Assembly: GCF_029689925.1 (NCBI RefSeq)
Contig: NZ_CP121445.1
Coordinates: 4,944,501 to 5,008,500 of the forward strand
Direction of reading: 5' to 3'
DNA from: Anaerocolumna sp. AGMB13025
GTDB taxonomy: Bacteria > Bacillota > Clostridia > Lachnospirales > Lachnospiraceae
Length of the DNA stretch: 64,000 nucleotides
Shown: positions 16,418-23,620 of the stretch, piece by piece
Position numbering within the stretch: position 1 is the stretch's first letter
Layout of the letters: each line of letters starts with the position of its first letter
Translations under genes and position numbers: made by a program
The notes under the pieces: generated by a model
What the model was told of the DNA's origin: nothing
The model's input: only the letters and a program-made list of their open reading frames with translations
The model's database searches: none

Positions 16418-18199
16418 CTATACAATTTTTATTTTATCCATTAAGCTGACCCGGTTAAAGGGAAGCATAAAGTAATAACCATCCGCACAGTCTTTTAATT
16501 TTTCAATAATTTCACTGGCTATCTTAGCTCCTGCCCACTCTGCTTCTTCTTTGGCCATATCAGGTGTATATCTGTTAATTACCCAGTCAGGTACATTAAT
16601 TCCTGTTATTTCATTTTTAATGAAATTTGCGTTCCGGTAACTTACCAAAGGCATGATGCCGCATAAGATTTTCGTGTTAACCTTACTTTTAATATATATT
16701 ATCCGGTCAATATCTTCGTCGGTAAATATGGGTTGTGTCAGGAAATATCTGGCTCCTGCTTCGATTTTCTTTTCCATCCGTTCGATTACTTTTTCTACCG
16801 GTCCCCTGCCATAATTAAGGGCACCCCCATAATATATGGGCTCTTCGGTAAAGTGTTCCCGGTTCATCTCTTTTACATAATTCATAAGCTGCACAGAGTT
16901 ATAGTCAAATACTCCGGTAGTGGATTGCCTGCTTTCGCTTGGTATGGGATCTCCCGTTACTATTAATATATTGCGGATGCCATTGGCATAGGCTCCTAAA
17001 AGTCCGGAACGCATGGCAATCATATTCTTATCCCGGCAGCAAACATGGGGCATTACGGATATGCCGCACTCCCGCATAAGTTTAATGCTCATAAGTATAG
17101 AATCAATACGGCTTCTGCCCATGGGGGAATCAGCCATGGTTATAATATCTACACCTGACTCTTTTAATTTACTGGCACAGGCAAGAATCGTATCATCCTT
17201 GGCATCATAAGGCGGATCTAACTCCACTGCAACTACTTTCCTGCCAGGTACGAATAATTCAAAGAAATCATTGGTTCTTAACTCCTTCTGTTCTGTTGCT
17301 TTCTGGGACTGCTTAACCCGTATTCCCCTCTGGACTTCTTTTAAATCGATTTTGTCTGTTATTTTCTTAATATAAGCCGGTGTTGTACCACAGCAGCCAC
17401 CTATTATATCGATTCCAAGAGCCGTAATCCGCTGCATATTTTCCTCAAAGTAAGCCTCATTATCCATAAATATCATCCGGTTCTGAAATTGTTCCGGATA
17501 TCCGGCATTTGGAGCTGCTACAATATACTTATTCTCGGGAAAACTAAGCTTTTTTAAGATATGATACATATGTCCGGAGCCGATTCCACAATTAAAACCC
17601 CCGGCATCGATTTCTTTTGTATCTGCTATTTCCTCTAATAAGGTTCTGGCACTGATTCCTTTACTGGTATAGCCATTCTTATTTAAGCAGAAGTTGGTAA
17701 TAATGAAAACTTCCGGAGCCACCGCCTTAATATAAGCTGCCAGCCTTTTGATATAAACCATATCAGAAAAGGTTTCAAACAGTATGATTTCCGGTTTATG
17801 CCTTAGAAATGTATCACAAATAAGCCTGTATTCCTCCAAGATATCCTCTTCGGTTCTTCCTCCCAGTTCGGGTATGGGACCGATGTCACAAGCAATATAA
17901 ACCTCTTTTCCCGATTCTTTTACTGCCTGGGCTGCCAATTCATAAGAAGCATTAATAATATCCACCTGCTCGGCGGGAGTAATATTTAACACCTGCTGGT
18001 TTGCAGCAAAGCTGTTCGTCCGGATCAACTTTGCACCTGCTTCTATATAACTAAGGTGTATTCCCCGTATTTTATCCTGGGCCATCAGATTGGCATATTC
18101 CGAAACTGCATTCTGGTTATTCTCAATCCTTGAATAATACGTTCCCATAGCACCATCCATAATTAATTTATGTTGTTTTAAGTAGTCCTGTATTCTCAT
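16418..18199 (-). CDS. Bifunctional homocysteine S-methyltransferase / 5,10-methylene-THF reductase
   Basis: 593 residues with two domains. The N-terminal homocysteine domain (1-285) has zinc ligands in GGFNCGIG and GGCCGTTP. The C-terminal methylene-THF reductase barrel (about 310-593) contains VVAVELDPPYDAKDD, ILIVTGDPIP and FLTQPIFT. This fusion is like B. subtilis YitJ. It makes methyl-THF and can methylate homocysteine from a donor such as S-methylmethionine. Together with MetH it gives both the methyl-THF source and its consumer. ATG with SD AAAGGAG. No SAM riboswitch seen upstream. Confidence 0.92.
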   Translation of the reverse strand: MRIQDYLKQHKLIMDGAMGTYYSRIENNQNAVSEYANLMAQDKIRGIHLSYIEAGAKLIRTNSFAANQQVLNITPAEQVDIINASYELAAQAVKESGKEVYIACDIGPIPELGGRTEEDILEEYRLICDTFLRHKPEIILFETFSDMVYIKRLAAYIKAVAPEVFIITNFCLNKNGYTSKGISARTLLEEIADTKEIDAGGFNCGIGSGHMYHILKKLSFPENKYIVAAPNAGYPEQFQNRMIFMDNEAYFEENMQRITALGIDIIGGCCGTTPAYIKKITDKIDLKEVQRGIRVKQSQKATEQKELRTNDFFELFVPGRKVVAVELDPPYDAKDDTILACASKLKESGVDIITMADSPMGRSRIDSILMSIKLMRECGISVMPHVCCRDKNMIAMRSGLLGAYANGIRNILIVTGDPIPSESRQSTTGVFDYNSVQLMNYVKEMNREHFTEEPIYYGGALNYGRGPVEKVIERMEKKIEAGARYFLTQPIFTDEDIDRIIYIKSKVNTKILCGIMPLVSYRNANFIKNEITGINVPDWVINRYTPDMAKEEAEWAGAKIASEIIEKLKDCADGYYFMLPFNRVSLMDKIKIV

Positions 18200-18637
18200 G
18201 GTATACTCCTTTTAGCTGAAACCTTTTGGCTTTCATCCTTATCTACTTTTTATCATAAAGGTATATTTATTCAAGAAACCTCTGTTTTAATTCATAATTA
18301 CGTATTAATTTTCTTTTTTTATATCATAGCAAGAAAATGAGGAATTGAAAAGAGGTAATCAAGTAAATCTGCAGTTTATACATTTTTACTTTTTATAAGG
18401 TTCTTCTAACAACATTAATATGTTATTTTCCGGAAAAGTTTCATAAACCTCGAAAGGACTGGCTTGAATCAGAACGGGTAGATATTATTGGTTTCGTTTG
18501 TTGGTTTCGTTTATTGGTTAGTGGCAGAAAAGCCTGGAATTATAACGGTTCTTAATCTAGATTTTAGTAATACGGGATTCGGATATCGTTCAGAAGCGCT
18601 TTTTTTAGAATCTGCTAATTTACATATAACTTCTTTT
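18200..18637. other. Non-coding spacer
   Basis: No gene, repeat or clear promoter recognised on either strand. The part next to 18199 must hold the promoter of the homocysteine methyltransferase-MTHFR gene. Confidence 0.4.
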
Positions 18638-18713
18638 ATGCGGTTTAGCCAAAAAACACACTGACCGACGAGGACGGGAGGAGTTTGTGTTTATCAGCTA
18701 ATATTAACCGCAT
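18638..18713 (-). terminator. Terminator of the sugar ABC importer operon
   Basis: The outer stem ATGCGGTTTAGC (18638-18649) pairs with GCTAATATTAACCGCAT (18697-18713). The inner arms AAAACACA/TGTGTTT pair, and in the minus direction the inner hairpin is followed by six T (18651-18656). It lies 24 bp past the last permease stop. Confidence 0.65.
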
Positions 18714-18737
18714 GAAAGAAATCATTCGTGCCAGGTT

Positions 18738-19544
18738 TTATTTCACCGCCCCAGTAATCCCCTCTGCAAAACTCTTTTGGAGGAAGAAAAATACAATTAC
18801 CGTTGGAATGGTGCAAACCAGAACTCCAAACATAACCATTCCATAATCGATTACATAACCAGTAAGGAGGTTGGCTATCATCATCGGCATGGTTATTTTA
18901 TCATTGGAGAGCATAATTACCTTTGGCCACAGATAGTTATTCCAGGCATTCATGAATACAATGGTCATGGCTGCCGCATAGGTGGAACGCATAGTGGGAA
19001 TGAACATCTTTAGGAATATATTCAGTTCATTCAGACCGTCGATTCTGGCAGCTTCTATAATATCATGAGGAAAGGACCTGGCGCTTTGACGAAACAGCAT
19101 AATCAAAAAAGGAGTGGAAATAGAGGGCAGTATAAAACCTAAAGTACTGTTAAGCAGCCCAATTTTTGAAAACATTTGGAATAATGGTATCAGTGTTGCA
19201 ACAAAGGGCACCATCATGGCCAGCAAAAGTATGGACATGACTGCATCTTTTAGTTTGTCGTGATAGATTTCAAAACCATATCCGGCTATGGAACATATAA
19301 TGAGGCTGACAAGGGTAAGGATAATTGAATTCCGGAAGGAATTCATGAAAGCTTTTCCTACTGCCTGTGCCTGTAACAGATTTTTCAGGTTTTCAATCAG
19401 ATAGGTTCCCGGTAGGAGTTTGCCTGCTATTACATCCACGCTTTTATTGGTAGCGGAGACTGCCATCCAGTATAAAGGAAATACCGACAGAAGGGATACC
19501 ACTGTCAATACGAAGTATTTTAGAAAACTTTTTAACTTTCTCAT
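18738..19544 (-). CDS. Carbohydrate ABC transporter permease (MalG type)
   Basis: 268 residues, six membrane helices, the usual length for the second permease of CUT1 importers. The cytoplasmic EAA loop reads EAARIDGLNELNIFLKMFIP around residue 180, the site where the ATPase docks. Its ATG overlaps the upstream permease stop by 4 nt (ATGA). No ATPase gene accompanies the set, so a shared MsmX/UgpC-type ATPase elsewhere is presumed. Confidence 0.92.
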   Translation of the reverse strand: MRKLKSFLKYFVLTVVSLLSVFPLYWMAVSATNKSVDVIAGKLLPGTYLIENLKNLLQAQAVGKAFMNSFRNSIILTLVSLIICSIAGYGFEIYHDKLKDAVMSILLLAMMVPFVATLIPLFQMFSKIGLLNSTLGFILPSISTPFLIMLFRQSARSFPHDIIEAARIDGLNELNIFLKMFIPTMRSTYAAAMTIVFMNAWNNYLWPKVIMLSNDKITMPMMIANLLTGYVIDYGMVMFGVLVCTIPTVIVFFFLQKSFAEGITGAVK

Positions 19545-20431
19545 CTCTTATCACCTACTTTCATCTGGATAAATGCCAGTACGGCAACCAGCACAAGAAC
19601 AAGGAACGACATAGCCGTGGCATATCCGAAATTGGGTGAATATTCAAAGGACATTTTATAGATATAATGGGACATGGTTATGGTGGCGTTAGCAGGACCT
19701 CCGTTAGTTAAATTCACCGATTCATCAAAGAGCTGGAGGGTTCCGTTGGTGGACATAATAGCCGTCAGTAATATAATAGGTCTTAACAGCGGGATCGTAA
19801 TTCTGCTAAATTGCTGAAAAGGATTTGCACCGTCAATCTTAGCTGCTTCGTAGATATTATATTCTATATTCTGAAGCCCTGCCAGATAAAATACCATATT
19901 ATAACCGGTCCAGCGCCAAATCAGGGCAATTATGATTACAACCCTGGCAGTTACAGGGTTTCCCAGCCAGTTAACGGGCATATCGATGATACCGGTTTTT
20001 AATAGCATGGTGTTAATAAATCCGTCCAAGGCAAATAATGCACGGAAAATAATTGCATAAGATACTAAGGATGTAGCACAGGGAAGGAAAATCGCAGTTC
20101 TGAATAATCCTTTGAACTTAAGTTTGCTGTCATTTAGCATAGCTGCCAATCCCAATGCCAGGAGCAGCATGATTGGTACCTGAATAATCAGATAAATGAA
20201 ATTATTGATTAAAGCCTGAATAAAAACTTTATCCTGAAACATTCTTGTATAATTATAAAGTCCTGCAAACTTCATATGTACGCCGACACCGGTACGAAAG
20301 GATAAGATCAGTGCCCTTATCATTGGATAGAAACTCATAAAACAGATTAATAATACTGCCGGCAGCAAGAAACTAAAACCCACCAGATTCCGTCTTCCTG
20401 ACAGACCCATTTTTTTCTTATCATTACCCAT
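19541..20431 (-). CDS. Carbohydrate ABC transporter permease (MalF type)
   Basis: 296 residues, six membrane helices. The EAA motif is YEAAKIDGANPFQQFSRITI at about residue 205. The cytoplasmic N-terminus (MGNDKKKMGLSGRR) is basic. ATG with SD AAGGAGG. First permease after the binding-protein gene, separated from it by a 235-bp spacer with a large hairpin. Confidence 0.92.
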   Translation of the reverse strand: MGNDKKKMGLSGRRNLVGFSFLLPAVLLICFMSFYPMIRALILSFRTGVGVHMKFAGLYNYTRMFQDKVFIQALINNFIYLIIQVPIMLLLALGLAAMLNDSKLKFKGLFRTAIFLPCATSLVSYAIIFRALFALDGFINTMLLKTGIIDMPVNWLGNPVTARVVIIIALIWRWTGYNMVFYLAGLQNIEYNIYEAAKIDGANPFQQFSRITIPLLRPIILLTAIMSTNGTLQLFDESVNLTNGGPANATITMSHYIYKMSFEYSPNFGYATAMSFLVLVLVAVLAFIQMKVGDKR

Positions 20432-20466
20432 ATGTGAATCCTCCTTAAGCTTAAAATGGATTTACC

Positions 20467-20574
20467 AAAAAAAGAACTGCTGCAGTTTTATAAATTAAAG
20501 CCCCTTATTCTAGGTTTAATCATATAACTCAGATTAGTAAGGGTTCGACTATCTATAAAATTACAGCAGTTCCA
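20467..20574 (-). terminator. Intercistronic hairpin / attenuator between binding protein and permeases
   Basis: GAACTGCTGCAGTTTTATAAA (20474-20494, shown in two overlapping parts: GAACTGCTGC and AGTTTTATAAA) pairs with the arm at 20553-20573. In the minus direction the stem is followed by seven T (20467-20473). An inner CCTTATTCTA/TAGTAAGGG stem makes it branched. It should end most transcripts after the binding-protein gene, so that protein exceeds the permeases. Confidence 0.7.
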
Positions 20575-20666
20575 ATAAGTCTGTAAAAATAACCGCACAA
20601 TGCTGCAAACTATTCTGCCTTATAAACTGCGGTATACTCTACAGATGTAAATCAGATACTAATTCA

Positions 20667-22013
20667 TCATTTTCCCATCTGGAACTTAATGGTATCCTCT
20701 GCATTCTTAAGCTCAGAGTCAAGGTCCGCGCCGCCTACTACATTAGTCATAGCAGTTCCTACCGCGTCTCTTGCTTCATAATAATAAACACCGGTGGTAT
20801 TGCTAGGTACTTTTCCGGCGTAAGAGGTAATATCGGAATAAATCTTCTGGCCTCCGAAAAATTCGGAAGGTTTAGCATAAACGTCACTGTCGCCTGCTGG
20901 CAGATAGGTTGCAAGGGCACCGGAGCTTGGCAGAATGGTTTCATATAATTCTACGCTCCCGGCAAAGGTCTTGGATAAGAAATCAACTGCTAAGTCGGCA
21001 TTTTTACAATTTGATGATATTGCCCAGCTGGAGCCGCCGTTGTTCGTGTAGTTTGTTGCACCCGGAATACTGCTTAAGGAGGGTACATTTGTTAATGCCC
21101 ATTTACCGGACTGGCCGGTGGCTGTCTGTATAGATGCTAATATCCAGCAGCCGTTAATGGTTCCGGCTACGGTACCGTTTGTAAAGGTTCCGATATACTG
21201 ATCCCAGTCATTCACTTCAACTAAGATACCATCTTTAACCAGAGTGGTATACACATTAACTGCATCCTTTAAAGCCTGATTCCCAACTATATTGGGGGAA
21301 CCATCTTCTTTAAATAAACTTTGACCACAGGACTGGAGCATCTCCATAATTAAATCCGGAGAACCGGCCTGAGCGGATACTAATGGCATTTTAGTCTTTG
21401 CCAGTATGTCTTTGCCTAGTTCAATATATTTATCCCAGGTAATATCCGTAAAATCCGCTATAGTATATCCGGCCTGGGTAAGGATATCGGTTCTCAGGCA
21501 GTCGATTCCGGTGCCGTTATCAAAGGGAACACCGTAATTTTTACCGTCTACTACGGAATATGCCACCTTTGCCGGCGCAAAAGAATCAAAAGCAATATTC
21601 TTTCCCGTTAAGTCTGTAAACACTTCCGGAAAGTTAGCAAAGTTTTTCTGAAACGCATTGTCCTGCATTAGAAATATATCTGGAAGGGTACTAAGATCGC
21701 CAGAGGAGGCTGCCGTGGTTATCTTTGTCTGAACATCATCCCAGGGAGTTTCGATTATGTTTAGTTTAAAATCAGGATTTGTTTTTTGGTAAACCTTTTC
21801 TGCTTCCTGCATCGCATAAATATTAAAAGCGGGGTCCCAGCACCATACGGTAAGTGTATTATTATCTGAGGTAGTGGTTTTGGTTTCCGCTGTTTTTTCA
21901 TCTTTAGTGGAGTTGTTATTTCCTGCGGTTTGTGTACTTGTTTTATTTGTACTGCAGGATATTAAAGCTGCTGCCATAACCAGAACGAGAACATAAGATA
22001 GTAGCTTTTTCAT
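20667..22013 (-). CDS. Sugar ABC transporter substrate-binding lipoprotein
   Basis: 448 residues. Lipoprotein signal with lipobox (LVMAAALISC, Cys20) and a Thr/Asn/Lys linker, then a family-1 extracellular binding fold (LTVWCWDPAFN; PDIFLMQDN; YGVPFDNGTG; GSSWAISSNCKNADLAVDFL). CUT1 transporters with this fold import oligosaccharides or glycosides. SD AGGAGG. A strong promoter lies at 22236-22264, leaving a leader of about 215 nt. The sugar cannot be read from the sequence. Confidence 0.92.
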   Translation of the reverse strand: MKKLLSYVLVLVMAAALISCSTNKTSTQTAGNNNSTKDEKTAETKTTTSDNNTLTVWCWDPAFNIYAMQEAEKVYQKTNPDFKLNIIETPWDDVQTKITTAASSGDLSTLPDIFLMQDNAFQKNFANFPEVFTDLTGKNIAFDSFAPAKVAYSVVDGKNYGVPFDNGTGIDCLRTDILTQAGYTIADFTDITWDKYIELGKDILAKTKMPLVSAQAGSPDLIMEMLQSCGQSLFKEDGSPNIVGNQALKDAVNVYTTLVKDGILVEVNDWDQYIGTFTNGTVAGTINGCWILASIQTATGQSGKWALTNVPSLSSIPGATNYTNNGGSSWAISSNCKNADLAVDFLSKTFAGSVELYETILPSSGALATYLPAGDSDVYAKPSEFFGGQKIYSDITSYAGKVPSNTTGVYYYEARDAVGTAMTNVVGGADLDSELKNAEDTIKFQMGK

Positions 22014-22235
22014 AAATCTCCTCCTAAAATATTATTTAGTTTATTATGACAAAATGAAGAAGTGCAATTTGTTACTTCGTCGACCTTTTGAGTACAATTT
22101 CATAATTTACCCATGTCTTATGAATTTCATCCGCTCCGTTTAACTCCGATTTACCGCTTTTGCCATTGATGCTAAGTATCGCCAGTGTACATCTAAAACC
22201 TCCTTTTCCGATTTCGCGGTCGGTTGTTCATTTTT

Positions 22236-22264
22236 ATGATAGCATTGGAAATATTTGTTGTCAA
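22236..22264 (-). promoter_or_regulatory. Sigma-A promoter of the sugar importer operon
   Basis: On the minus strand TTGACA (22259-22264) and TATCAT (22236-22241) are exactly 17 bp apart. Transcription should begin near 22229. I saw no convincing operator. The rest of 22014-22235 is an untranslated leader without recognised structure. Confidence 0.7.
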
Positions 22265-22431
22265 TGTATATTCAGTGCTTGTTTATCCATATTTATTTGT
22301 GCAAATTTTACATATTTTTTATCTATACCAACTACGTCCGTCGTATTTTATGCAATCAGTTGTTTTTCTTTGGTATTAACATTTTTTTGGGCTTTTTATT
22401 TCAGAGGGAAGTTCAGAGAACTTATCTCTGA

Positions 22432-22476
22432 AACAAAAAAAAGATAACAATCCCACAGAAGAAATTGTTATCTTTC
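22432..22476 (-). terminator. Terminator of the DUF2500 gene
   Basis: The stem AAGATAACAAT (22441-22451)/ATTGTTATCTT (22464-22474) is followed in the minus direction by a T-run (complement of A's 22433-22442). It lies about 20 bp past the stop codon. Confidence 0.8.
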
Positions 22477-22496
22477 AACATATATATCCAGTTAAA

Positions 22497-22901
22497 TTAC
22501 CGCCTTACAAATCCCAGATATCTGGTGCCCTGAAAAGTCAGCTTACCCAAATCCCCTTCCGCGAGGAGCCCATACTCCGTTCCAGTAATTAAAAGCTCGA
22601 TACGATCCCCGCTTTCTACCTGAAAAGTAGCATAATACCTTGTTGAAGAACTATAATGGTCCATAGAATTATCGGCTGTACCACTATTATGGTATGTGGA
22701 TACATCCGTTCTTTTTGAAACAACGGTTGACTCCACAGTTAATACCGGTGAGTTGTTATTGTGTGCATTTTGTTTTGCCTTTTGACTGATGTTGTATATT
22801 ATTGAACCCACCATTAACAATAAAATAATAACAAATATAAGCGGTACCAGGGTAAACATAATACTGAATCCGCCAAAGGGATTCATTCCAAAATCGTTCA
22901 T
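22497..22901 (-). CDS. DUF2500 domain membrane-anchored protein
   Basis: 134 residues. One N-terminal membrane helix (about 13-40), then the DUF2500 domain (about 55-134) with TVESTVVSKRTDVS, TRYYATFQVESGDRIEL and the C-terminal GDLGKLTFQGTRYLGF. These match the family's conserved blocks. The domain should face outside. Function of the family unknown. ATG with SD TGGAGG. Monocistronic with its own terminator. Confidence 0.85.
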   Translation of the reverse strand: MNDFGMNPFGGFSIMFTLVPLIFVIILLLMVGSIIYNISQKAKQNAHNNNSPVLTVESTVVSKRTDVSTYHNSGTADNSMDHYSSSTRYYATFQVESGDRIELLITGTEYGLLAEGDLGKLTFQGTRYLGFVRR

Positions 22902-23047
22902 AACTTACCTCCAACTTTATTTAGCATATTAACATATTATACCATATACTATGCCGAAAGAAAAACCTTTTTCCTTATGTAATCGGCACCTGAGGGTAAA
23001 GGAGAGGTTGCAGCAGCTTAATGAAATATTGGACTCTGGCATAGAAT

Positions 23048-23092
23048 AAGGATTATGTTTTACTGAGATTTTAAAATCAGAACATAATCCTT
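23048..23092 (-). terminator. Hairpin downstream of the 48-aa protein gene
   Basis: AAGGATTATGTT (23048-23059) pairs with AACATAATCCTT (23081-23092), with a nested CTGAGATTTT/AAAATCAG stem. It lies about 55 bp past the stop codon of the small gene at 23147. The T-tract is weak. Confidence 0.5.
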
Positions 23093-23146
23093 CTCCTATT
23101 TGGAAATTCACTATAAAGTTTTCTTTGATATGCTTTACTATTGATA

Positions 23147-23293
23147 TTATCTCTTCTGATTAATTGGACCGATGCCTTCATCCACGACATTGTGGGTCTG
23201 ATTCTGGTTTTCCACTTTTACTTTGTTGGTTATACTGTTAAATTTTTCATTTTCATGTTTCTGCTGTTGTTTTTCTTTTTTTGATATGCTCAT
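23147..23293 (-). CDS. Small hydrophilic protein (48 aa)
   Basis: 48 codons with an excellent SD (GAGGTG, 7-8 nt from ATG 23293). The product starts MSISKKEKQQQKHENEK and ends DEGIGPINQKR. It is Lys/Gln/Asn-rich, with no signal or membrane segment. Composition and size are typical of small Clostridia proteins of unknown role. Supported by the SD and the terminator-like hairpin downstream, not by a recognised family. Confidence 0.5.
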   Translation of the reverse strand: MSISKKEKQQQKHENEKFNSITNKVKVENQNQTHNVVDEGIGPINQKR

Positions 23294-23387
23294 GCTAATT
23301 CACCTCGGAAATAGTTTCCGTAAAATTGGCATAAATATGTACTATTTTTTATATTTTTCTTTTCTAAAATGCATCTTTTAAACATTT

Positions 23388-23620
23388 TTCTTAAAACTCT
23401 TTCCTTAAATCTCTTCCTTTATAATTCTCCCTTTATATTTCTTCTCTTATTTTTCTTCCCTTATTTTCTTCTCTTATATTACTTCTCTATATTACTTCCC
23501 TTATCTTTCTTCTCTTATCTTTCTTCTCTTATCTTTCTTTCCTTATATTTCTTCGCTTATATTACTTCTCTTATCTTTCTTCCCTTATATTTCTTCCCTT
23601 AAAATTCTTCCCTTAAAATT
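23388..23620. repeat. Degenerate polypyrimidine tandem array
   Basis: Irregular 13-16 bp units of the type CTTATCTTTCTTCT repeat about 15 times, all pyrimidine on the plus strand except for TTA/TAT triplets. The array reaches into the last codons and stop codon of the transglutaminase-like gene (stop at 23599-23601). The long frame it creates on the plus strand is a repeat artefact. Confidence 0.75.

Noticed and set aside
22160..22447. Plus-strand hydrophobic open frame
   Set aside because: Overlaps the minus-strand promoter of the sugar operon and the DUF2500 terminator, has no SD and no family resemblance.
23369..23602. Plus-strand open frame of Leu/Phe/Ser repeats
   Set aside because: Artefact of the polypyrimidine array; no SD and no recognisable domain.
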